The position numbers and the translations under genes were made by a program. The notes under the pieces were generated by a model, which saw only the letters and a list, made by a program, of their open reading frames with translations, did not search any database and had not been told where the DNA came from. This document shows, piece by piece, positions 1-9,200 of a DNA stretch of 11,379 nucleotides; within the stretch, counting starts at the first letter, position 1, and the number at the start of each line of letters is the position of its first letter. Source of the stretch: Phoronis ovalis (lineage: Eukaryota > Phoronida > Phoronidae); assembly GCA_028565635.1 (NCBI GenBank), contig JAOXYB010053768.1, positions 1 to 11,379 of the forward strand, read 5' to 3'.

Positions 1-557
1 GTCTCTCCAACTGACAGCATTCTTGGCTGGGGGTACACTCTCGGAGTTGTTTACAACTCACCGAATGTCTAGTTAAATGAAAAGATAAACAAACAAAAGT
101 GTATGCATTTTGAAAGTACAAGTTAAACTTTCTAAATCTGTAATTTTTTTTCTCGGAGTAGGTGACCAAGTATTCCTTGGAATTTTACATTTAAAAAATT
201 TAATGTTTTAACCCAAATTGCCATTGTACAGATCACACAAACTACTCGGAGGGAAATAAGTTACAAATTTAGAAGTTTTTTCATTTAATTTGCTTAAATT
301 TAATATGAAGTATAAAGTTGGAATAAATTGTGTTGAATAACATTCGCTGCCAGGTTTTGAATGTTACAAACTTTGTCAATACTTTAATTATACTCGAGTC
401 TATGCAGAATTCATGAACATACATTAGCATGTAACATTATAATTTTTATTCACAACTTTGTTCAGAATTTCTATACATAGCATTTATAATAAGTTTGTGA
501 TATGAATAAGCGTTAATTCTTTTAGCTTAGTTATTACATATATTACATTTCTTACAG
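1..557 (+). other. Intron or upstream non-coding sequence of the plus-strand gene
   Basis: This AT-rich stretch ends in a good 3' splice site (cttacag, AG at 556-557) just before the Gly/Gln-rich exon, so at least its right part is intron. All three plus frames are interrupted by stops. The first 80 bases are less AT-rich and could hold the end of an exon or a repeat, but no convincing donor or recognisable peptide is visible. I see no other feature. Confidence 0.5.
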
Positions 558-661
558 CATGGGACAAGGTGGTTATATGCCAGTGCCACCTGGTGGCCAA
601 GGCAATGGTCAAGGCCAAGGACAGTACAATGGACAACAGTCAATGAATTATTCTATGCAAG
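558..661 (+). CDS. Penultimate coding exon of an unidentified gene with a Gly/Gln/Tyr-rich C-terminus
   Basis: The exon is bounded by an acceptor (cttacag, ending 557) and a donor (G|GTAAAC at 662). It is open in one frame: one base completes an upstream codon, 34 codons follow starting MGQGGYMPVPPGG at 559, and one base is left over. The peptide is low complexity, made of Gly, Gln, Asn and Tyr with repeated GQ and NGQ units and a few Met. Such disordered tails are common in RNA-binding proteins, chromatin subunits and endosomal adaptors, so composition does not identify the protein. The internal ATG at 559 is not proposed as a start, because the exon has an acceptor and fits as the end of a longer protein. 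The rest of the gene lies to the left of the window. Confidence 0.72.
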
Positions 662-909
662 GTAAACTTAGACAATGATTAAAACAAGTTGGTTACTCTT
701 AATATTGTTTAGTTTACATGTTTCATGTCATTATTTTTAAACTGAAATTTACATATACTGTAAAGACTGACTTGCAGTCAAATGAAATTAGAGTGATCAA
801 ATAACTTCACATCGATTCTCCAGAAATGTTGCCATACTGAAACTAATCTTGTGCTCAGCAATTACATGTTGCTATTACGTATTAATAATAATACATCTTC
901 TTTTTGTAG

Positions 910-929
910 GCTACCAATCAGCACAATAA
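910..929 (+). CDS. Last coding segment: six codons and stop of the Gly/Gln-rich protein
   Basis: An acceptor (tttttgtag, AG at 908-909) is followed by GC, which joins the leftover G of the preceding exon to give a Gly codon. Then come Tyr-Gln-Ser-Ala-Gln and the stop TAA at 927-929. The spliced C-terminus is therefore ...MNYSMQGYQSAQ, which continues the Gln/Tyr-rich composition and supports the junction. The intron is 248 bp (662-909). The exon continues as a long 3' UTR. Protein identity is unknown. Confidence 0.68.
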
Positions 930-1172
930 TAGATAGACAGTTTAGGAAATTCCACAATCAATCTGCATTCTTGTTGCAGAATTCTTCCAGCTAAACCTTA
1001 TTTCAGAAATGCCACACGTGCACATTGCCAAGAAAGTAACATATAGCTAATTGACTGGTTGTGTCATAACTTTGAAAGTGTAGTGTACATTAATTTATGC
1101 AAGATGTACGATGTTAAACATCAGTTGAATTTCAGCTGCTAAATGTTAAAATCATTTTATTACTTTGTCAAG

Positions 1173-1345
1173 GCTGTTCTGAAAGTTGTACAGGAGAGGG
1201 GGGAGACACTTATTAGACTACCCCACCTCCCATTATATTTTATATAATGTTGTTATATGTAAATGAATTGATTTGAGCTGAGATCTACCACGTGTGCTTC
1301 TGTATTAGAAGTTTCCCCCCTCTGTACAAATACAAGCAGAACAGC
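1173..1345. repeat. Imperfect inverted repeat, MITE-like, in the 3' UTR
   Basis: The left arm starts at 1173 with GCTGTTCTG, then after a spacer TGTACAG and a run of G. The right arm, read as reverse complement from 1345, gives GCTGTTCTG, a spacer of slightly different length, TGTACAG and the same G run. Arms are about 40 nt and flank about 90 bp of AT-rich sequence. The 5-mer TGTCA occurs on both sides (1166-1170 and 1346-1350), a possible target-site duplication, though two extra bases (1171-1172) intervene on the left. No transposase is encoded. Confidence 0.5.
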
Positions 1346-1355
1346 TGTCATTGGA

Positions 1356-1401
1356 TAACAGGTTTAGAAAGTAATATAGATTTTACTTTCTAAACCTGTT
1401 A
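1356..1401. repeat. Perfect 19-bp inverted repeat with 8-nt loop
   Basis: Bases 1356-1374 are the exact reverse complement of 1383-1401 (19 of 19 pairs), separated by 8 nt. Both outer ends are TA. It lies 10 bp after the larger inverted repeat. As RNA it would form a stable hairpin; as DNA it could be the remnant of a small palindromic element. The stem is short for a typical animal pre-miRNA. Confidence 0.85.
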
Positions 1402-1845
1402 CATTCTTTATATTTATTGGCAACAATAAGTATACCTTTGGACACAGGATTGTTGCTAAAAATGACTGAAATATAGTACTGTTTGGTCATTGTGTAAACA
1501 GTTATCCTGCTCTAAGATTTGTCAATTTCTTGTTTTTAATGCAGGTCTAACTTCAAAAATTTAGTAGTAAACAGTTTTGTTGGAAATATTTTTCCATTTA
1601 TACTTAGTGCTGAAGATTTGTTGATGGATATGGAATGACAATTATTGTTTAGTTCTATTGAAGAAGTATTCATTGTATAAAGAATATACTTAAAATGTAA
1701 TTAATGTGCTATGTGGTTCCTTAACTGAGCAACTGCAAGTTGTTTGCAAACTTTGGTAATGTGGGGGATTGTATTTGTAGATAGTTTGAAATATTATAGG
1801 ATTATTAAGTGTTAGTGTGTCAAACTAAGTATATTAGCCAAAATT

Positions 1846-1969
1846 ACCGTCTAACCAACGTTTCTGGAGCAAAATTGGATTAGAAACATGTGTAGAACAC
1901 ATTTTTTTTTCTGGTTTGCTTTACAGATACATAAGAAAACCTTTGGTCGCAAAACATTGGTTAGGTGGT
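1846..1969. repeat. Inverted repeat with 18-nt arms and 88-nt loop in the 3' UTR
   Basis: Arms 1846-1863 and 1952-1969 share CTAACCAA on opposite strands. As RNA, 17 of 18 positions can pair, counting two G-U wobbles, with one C-A mismatch. The loop is AT-rich with a T run. Wobbles in place of mismatches would fit RNA structure, but an aged transposon pair would look similar. Confidence 0.5.
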
Positions 1970-2802
1970 CTCGCATAAAAAGTTTAATTATACATTAATT
2001 TTATAAATGTGTGAAAAGTTAAAAAACATATATTTTGCATCGTCTGAAAATGCCATGTAAAAAATGGAAATTGGATTCCACTCTTTGACGTAGTCGGAGA
2101 TTTTTATAGATTATACACAATGCTTAGACACTTAAATGATATGTGCAAAAACTACACGAGTAATGACTGTTATAATTAACATATGTGCTGCCGTAGGAAA
2201 TAATATTGTATTGTGCCATGTTGTAGGAAGCTGTGTATAGAGAGGCTGTACTGTGCTCGTCTTGTATATAAGCGACATGTGTGCTCTGCATGCATATAGT
2301 TATTCATGGACTCTTTGATTTGGCTTTTTATGTTGTAAATTGTGTAACAGTCGGATTTAGAGAATCCATCACAGTTGAGAGGTTTAAGTTATATTAATTA
2401 TCAACATATGTAAAATGTCTATAGTTTGATGCATTAACATATCCCTTCATATTCATGTAAAAACAATAAGGAAAACATGTTAGATTCCGTGCGATTCTTA
2501 TCAGTTGTCTCACCTTTCATAAAATTCCGTTATGTACTTTAATGGTCCATTCTTGTAAAATAACAAAATTTAGTGGGTTCTAAATGTTTTTTCCAGTGAA
2601 GCAGTGTTTTTATTGTTGTTAAAACTGAACTTGATTTGTGGAAGATGTTTGAATTTATGTAAAAAACCTGAATTTACAAGCCCGACAAACTTAGCAGTTT
2701 TGATTCGTGGTTTCTTCCCAGTTGTTATACATAACTGTTTCTAAGAAAACTCTTGTCATAGTTTCTAATGGTTTGACGAAGTTTGTAGGATTGACATGAT
2801 AA

Positions 2803-2808
2803 AATAAA
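2803..2808 (+). promoter_or_regulatory. Polyadenylation signal AATAAA of the plus-strand gene
   Basis: This is the only canonical AATAAA found on the plus strand after the stop at 929. Cleavage 10-30 nt downstream would fall at about 2818-2838, inside or next to the polyadenylation signal of the converging MCMBP gene. Confidence 0.55.
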
Positions 2809-2834
2809 GTCTATAAATTTGTAATTGTCTCCAT

Positions 2835-2840
2835 TTTATT
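2835..2840 (-). promoter_or_regulatory. Polyadenylation signal AATAAA of the minus-strand MCMBP gene
   Basis: Plus-strand TTTATT reads AATAAA on the minus strand, about 265 nt past the MCMBP stop codon. Cleavage is expected near 2805-2825. I saw no other exact AATAAA on the minus strand between the stop and here, but variant signals nearer the stop could also be used. Confidence 0.5.
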
Positions 2841-3103
2841 GCAGATGCACAGAATTTTAAAACAGCTCATTTAACAACCAAAACAAGAAATCCACAAACA
2901 AGATTTTTTTATACAACAACTGAAAAAAAACAATATAAATATGCTTGGAGACTAAAAGAATGCAGTTTGACATTCATTGCAACTTTGTACAATACATTCA
3001 ACAAATTATTGATGAATGATGTGGTGTAACGAATACTGTATACATACAATTTCACAAATAACAACTAATTGCATATAGTACAATCTTTAACTTTAATTTC
3101 ATC

Positions 3104-3218
3104 TTAATTTTGTCTAATTGGCATACATAATCTTTGTTTTCGTTCACTTTCTAAGGATTTTGCTTTTTCCCACACTTCTTTATTCAAACTCGTATGTCCA
3201 AAACTCAACGACAGCAAT
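3104..3218 (-). CDS. MCMBP: MCMBP exon K, C-terminus and stop
   Basis: The acceptor is tatttgtag (AG at 3220-3219). One base completes Arg, then [37 protein letters not shown] and stop TAA at 3106-3104. Human MCMBP ends with a similar LSLSAGQTTLSRERWLRAKQ and LESLRR as I recall, so the gene ends where expected. The 3' UTR runs on to about 2815 and contains nothing else recognisable before the AATAAA at 2840-2835. Confidence 0.92.
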
Positions 3219-6200
3219 CTACAAATATAAAAGCAAGTGGGTCAGAATCTAGGAAATAGTTTTCTATTAGTACTTGGCATATGTATTACCGCACTATATG
3301 TGATAATTTCTCCCATATAATGCTTGCTCCACTATTGTGTGATAACAGCATGTGTTGGAATCGGATAATATCCAAATTTTCACCAAAATCTCATCAATTT
3401 GTCTTTGTGACCCATCCACCAAGTTTCATCCACATCTGTCCTCAAATTTTTTAGACATACAGCTAACAAACAAATGGGTGAATACATAATCTGCACCACC
3501 ACCTGGGGTCGGAGGAAAATATACCTGTCCCTTATGGATATAAAGCAAGATTGATACCGCTTGAAAAATATGCTTATGCCCTGCATGCAGATATTATATT
3601 GAAATGTGTTCTACATCATCATCTAAATTTTTTGTACGCAAATAAATAAGATTTCCTTCCAGATGGACATCTCCACTAGATGCCACCAACTACCAAGTTT
3701 TTTTGCATTCAGAAAGACTGCACATTCAGAAATCGCTCTCGGTGAATATATGCTGGCATGCATTTTAAAAGAAACATAGTTTTTATAGAATTATGAAAAT
3801 ATCTGATGTACCTGGCAAGCACAAGGAGGCTGTGGAAGTCTTCTACTGTCATGTTTTTAGGATCACTCTGCCTCGTCCCCACAAAATCTTCTTCCACGGC
3901 CTAGGAAACAAAATAACATAGTAAATTAACCAACAACTTTTCATAACACAGGTTTTCCCCAGCTTTTTTCCTTCCTACTTCTTTTAGCAGAGAGTGAACG
4001 GAATTCGCACCATGTTTCAAGTCTGCAAAATAGAGTATCTTTTACTCTCCCTGGTTCTTACCCCCTTGCTGTAGCTATGACTATAACATTTCTCCAGCCC
4101 ACTACAACTACATAGAACACTAAAAGTAGTACATTTTGCTACCCCTCTTCCTAAATACTGCAAACTATTTTCTATCCCAATTCTCAATCATTTCCAGTTT
4201 CCTAAACCCCCTTTTCTTGTTTATGATACTCGAGGAATACTCTTACTTGAACAATTTTATAGTTACTACCTTTTGAACATCTTCTGTCATATTATAATCC
4301 AAAAGCTGTACCAAAGTGAGATAAGAACGAATTTTGTTCAAAATTTCTCCAGTCAAATAGCTTGAAATGCCAGCAAATCTTTCGGTCACTCCCTCTAATG
4401 GTGCTTTAACCATCAATGGTATTTGACAATCACACTGTAAAGATAAAATAAGTAATATGGTGAAGGATTAAGATGGGGCGGAAGATCATTTGTTAGTGAT
4501 CAGAAACCCATAATTCCACAATTGTAAATGAATGGTGAGCACACAGGGAAATTTGTGATTGTGGATATACAGAAATGCCGAATTATGGGAATGTATGGGT
4601 TTAACTTTCTACACCAAGTGTGCCGGCTGACAAACATTTAACAGGACATGTTTGCTAAAAACAGCTACATCAAAGGAACATATAAAGCTAAGCTGCATCT
4701 TGTCACAGATTAAAGCATTATTACTGCACTATGCTTTTATTCTGTTAAAAATATTTTCAATGTGAAAAGGGAACCAACATTTTCTGAACAGTTTTTTCCA
4801 GTTGTGGCATCAATATGGGAAAATGTTTATAATATCCAATACAAAAATTTATAGTTCACACCAGCCGCCCACTGACAAAACCAAACTTACTGACAAAAGT
4901 GATTTCCCTTCTGATACCGCTAAAGCTGGTATATTACACAGAAAATCTTGTCTGTGGAAATCGAAGTCATATTCAATCTTCTGCCAACTTATCACATTAC
5001 CAATTGCTGTTAAGTTTTTTACACCTGAAGAAATAGTAAAATCACAATAATGTCTTATGTTTAAAGCTCAAAAACTTGAAATAACCTAATCAATCTAAAA
5101 TCGAATAATCAAAAAATATATGTAACAAAACATTCTCATTTTCATGCTTTTAAACAAATAAAATGGAGTATTTACCAGATTTCTGATTTAAAATGGAAAG
5201 GAATCTAATGGCAAGAACCAACTCGTTTAGGTGGCCTCATGAAGGTGTCAAACAGCTTTTTGCTCTCTATAATAACAATAAAATTACAAAAAAAAGAAAA
5301 CGGTATTCTCGCTAATAGGAATGTAAGTTGTATTGCAATCTTACCCTGCTCATTGAGTTGTCCTGGTTCCATGGATATTTCATCTAACATCAGATGTGTT
5401 CTCTCGGGGAGCTGCAGTATCCCACTTGTAAGACGGTTAGCCGAGTAGTCTTTCTTTGGCACATATTTCATTTCATTCAAGTTTGTAGTGGTCATAGGCA
5501 GCATAAACGACTGAAATATACAAAACATATAACCCGGCTATCAACAGGGATGACACTAATTTAAGTTCTCAATGTTTTTTCCTGTTCAAGATAAAACTAT
5601 AATTGCACTTAAGGCATGCTGTCAAAGAAATTACAGGTTCTTCTGTATTCAGGAAAAAAAATATCATGCTCTCTGTGAGTTTTAGAAAAACCAGTATGTC
5701 ACAATGTCAACATAAAGTAAATGACTCAATGGGTGTAAAGCCTTGCAAGCCATTCTTGAAGGTGTATCATTTATGCAGCACAAAATAAAACTGTAAACAG
5801 TTACACACTTGAAGTAACACAAGCATCATTTTAACAAATCAATGCTGACTGCATGAAGTTTGAACTATGAATTGTGATAAAAATTGTAATCTGAATTTTC
5901 CTGTCACTTACTTTTGTAAGGAGACTGTGCATCAACTGATGTAAAAAAGGAACAAAGTCTTCGCACTTTGGACAACCACTTAAATTTATTGAAAACTTTC
6001 CCAAAGCTATCACATCTCGTCTAGCGTATCTAAAATAAATATTTAAAAACAGTTTTATAAACATGGCTTCCAAAGCCTGTACATCAGTGAAAATATTTCT
6101 TATTTTGGCCAACAGCGGTATCTTGATGTTCTAACATTTGTAAATCATGCTGTACAAAAAATTTACAGCATCAAGAACACATTTAGGGGAATATGCACAG

Positions 6201-9200
6201 GTAGATAGATAGATTTCTTTTATTTAAATGATATGTATTAAAGATACAAAAACATTTAGCAGCGGCACAGCTTGGTTTAGATGTGGCATACAGACAGAAA
6301 TTGGAACAGATATAATGGTACCAGTCTACAGCTCAGGTTTTTAAATCAATCTCATTGGCTTTTACTATAAATAATGGCAATATTAGTTCAATTTAGAATC
6401 AAGTTTTAAAAGTTAAGACTGATAATTAACATTTTAGAATTGATGATAGTGTCCAATAATTAAAATGCCAACATTCATATTAATTTATTACTGAAACAAT
6501 TGCAGAAAAAAACAAGACCCTGCTGATAAGGACTTCACAAACAGCATCAAATACTGAACTTTAAATCTTAAGTTTGGTTCTAAAGTTCTCTTGAAAGATT
6601 CATTTCAAGTTTCCATAAATATAATCTCAAACAACAGTATAGTGTACAATGCACAATTTTGTAAACCACATTTGTGAGGCGCACCCAGTTTCCATAAATT
6701 TAAAACAATCTTCTTTTCAATTTTTTTTCCGTAAGTAGGAGAAAAGCTTTCTGTATTGTACTAATCAGACAATTCATAATATACACTATATTTAAAAACT
6801 GATGTGTGAAAGGAATTTTCCAAACTTGAACAAACAAAAAATTAATTGCAACTAAATTCTAAGTACTTAAGACAGGAACTATTGCATTAGACCACTTCAT
6901 ATACATTTGTAAGCCACTCCATTATCACCTTCTACTATACTAACTAAAAGACATGTATCATATCTGATATCATTTGTGATTTTATTTAATGCCTTATACT
7001 ACTGTACAGCATACCACTGTTTATGCCCAGTCGACCAGATAACTGCCTTACACTTTTGTTCCAGAAAGACACGGGTGTACATTTTCTAGCAAAGTAATAT
7101 GGTAACACGAATTTATACATTAAGCATAACTGTAATGCCAGTAGCTGGAGTAATAGGTTACACAAGCTATCATCTTTACAAGACGGCTAAAACGCAACAA
7201 AAAAATTGTGCTAATGAAAATCAAGTTGAAGAAGCCAGAAAGTCTTAATGCTATAAAATTTGTTTTGACAGTAGCTAGCTCATGTTTTGCATTTTGGACA
7301 CCATTAGCTGTAATTGAAGTAATAGTGACAAACCTATGGAATTTCATTCCATGGCAGCTTTTATGGATTGTATGGTGGCTGGCTGTGACAAATTCATGGA
7401 TGAATTTTTTCATTTACAAAATGACAAATAGAAAGTCTTCACCAAGATTTTTAACGAGTGCTTGCCATGTAGGAAAAACAGAACGCAGCACTTGACAGCA
7501 TAATAATGGACGCTAGAGAACTTATTCTGACAAACAATACAATTTGCCCTGGTTCATATAGCATTAATCATGACCTTTGAACTTGGAACATGGTTTACAA
7601 ATGAGTGACAAATAAATGTGAAGCTATATAATATCAGTAGAAATGGATCACGCGATTCTTTAGATTACAGTAGGCCACACAAACAGTTGAAAACTGCGCA
7701 CGCATCACCGTAAGTGAGATGGTGTAATCGAGAATTAGTACATGGGTTAAATGCTAGGAACCACCACTGAGGATACGTTTAACGTAAAACTATGCAGTGG
7801 GTGCAAAATGTACGATGTCAGCAGTAAAAATTTCTGAAAATGAAAACGTACCGGACAGTTACACACTGATAGTGGTGCGCGCCTAGACGTATTTTTGGTA
7901 AGAAAAATCGACCCTTTTCATTTAGTAGTATAGATATAAACATACTGAAGCGGTACACAAATCAGAAGTAAATGACTGTTTCAACTGACTTTTAGCTAAT
8001 TATTAAGTGTCAATCTCACAGTGGTCATCTTATAATATGGTTTAGACTGTAATAAAACAATTTTGTAATGACAAAACTTATATTGTTAGCTCTATACTAA
8101 AACATTGTTCACCTTTGTAGTTGTCAAACTGTTATGTATAATATCAATTCATTAATGGACCAATACAGATAGTTTTGGTAACGATAATACATTACGTTTT
8201 AAACAAGGATTAGACAGACATTCAAGAAGGAAAATTGTTGCTTTTTTAGAAGTTCTTGTCTAGGAAAATAGTCGAGTATTTTACATAATACAGCACAAAA
8301 GAGAGCGATTTTTTCAATTTTTAGTATAAATTCAGTTTTTTTTAGTAAATGCCATTCAATAATGATGAAGTTACAAAAAACAATTTTTTGACAGATCATA
8401 TTACAAATAAGTCAACTATAACATAAGATGGCCCTGAAATTCTTCAAAGTATATCTTTTCAAATGGAAATGCTTAGACTTAGAAAGTACCATCCAATAAC
8501 AATAAATTCAAAAAATTTAGTACTCCATCGAAAAACATACAAGAATACTTACACAGACGATATGAGATGGCACAAGAAATACTCTGCTGCTAAACTATCA
8601 CCAAACAAAGCAGTTTCTAACACAAACATTAAATGCTGTCGTAAAGCTTTTGCTTCATTCAAAATGGCGGTAGTGTCTGAAAATGCATCAAAACAGTTCG
8701 TTCACAGAGATGGCAAAAAGGAAAGATAAATACATAGAGGAGCAGTTTGTGATTGTCTAGTTTCGTATAAGAGAATGACACCCATTCACTGAAACTAAGT
8801 ATTAGATATTTTTTATTATAGAAAATGTCCAAAAACAAAATGCTGACTATTATAACAGCTGAAAAAGATATAAAACAAGGCATGTTCTAAACAAAAGAAA
8901 AGAATGAAACACATTAAATATATAGGTACCCTTGATTTCAAGTTATTACCATGATATCAACTTTCAATTAAACAAGTAAACATACATGATTTACTATCCT
9001 CGCAGCTCAGGTCAACAGGCAACAATGGATTGTTATGCTGAAGTTTTTGTGATAAAATAACATGTAATCTGGGAACTAAAGATGGTGGAGGGTGATGTGC
9101 TTCATGTTCCATTGAATCCACTAAGGCATCTGAAGGATCCAAGAATGAGTTCCGTTCCTCTCTGGAAATTAACAACAAACATTAGATGCCTCTTTAAACT

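Larger units (their letters stand above)
930..2825 (+). other. Long 3' UTR of the plus-strand gene
   Basis: From the stop at 927-929 to the only canonical plus-strand AATAAA I found (2803-2808) there is about 1.9 kb with no sizeable coding frame and no matched splice pair, consistent with one terminal exon. It contains three inverted repeats able to form hairpins (1173-1345, 1356-1401, 1846-1969). It also has two matches to the Pumilio-family consensus UGUANAUA (1776-1783 and 2263-2270); such 8-mers also occur by chance in AT-rich DNA. The right boundary is inferred from the polyadenylation signal only. Confidence 0.55.
6030..8552 (-). other. Large MCMBP intron (2.5 kb) hosting a GPCR pseudogene on the other strand
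   Basis: Canonical GT-AG ends join exons E and F in frame. The intron is far longer than the others (about 260-850 bp). Apart from the plus-strand GPCR fragment at 7043-7503 and a short GATA run at 6202-6213, it is AT-rich. I found no exon, RNA gene or complete mobile element in 6214-7040 or 7504-8552. Insertion of foreign sequence may explain the length. Confidence 0.75.

Noticed and set aside
3380-3586. Minus-strand 68-codon open frame between MCMBP exons K and J
   Set aside because: Exons J and K join exactly in phase without it (Arg codon split AG|A), and its peptide has no counterpart in MCMBP, so it is intron.
4802-5050. Plus-strand 82-codon open frame
   Set aside because: It overlaps MCMBP exon H on the opposite strand, shows no domain, and is explained as antisense of real coding sequence.
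6600-6705. Direct repeat of AGTTTCCATAAAT
   Set aside because: A 13-base repeat with unrelated flanks about 80 bp apart; too short and AT-rich to interpret.
7120-7413. Minus-strand 97-codon open frame in the large intron
   Set aside because: It is the reverse complement of the GPCR TM5-TM7 segments. The receptor motifs make sense only on the plus strand, and the frame does not match any missing MCMBP segment, since exon E joins exon F directly in frame.
8023-8431. Possible transposon ends: CATCTTATA near 8026 and its complement near 8428
   Set aside because: Only about 9-10 contiguous bases match, the flanks diverge, and no target duplication is visible. In AT-rich DNA this is within chance.
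8463-8729. Plus-strand 88-codon open frame
   Set aside because: It is the antisense shadow of MCMBP exon E (8553-8676), which has matched splice sites and clear family similarity on the minus strand. The plus-strand peptide is Lys/Asn-rich without any motif.
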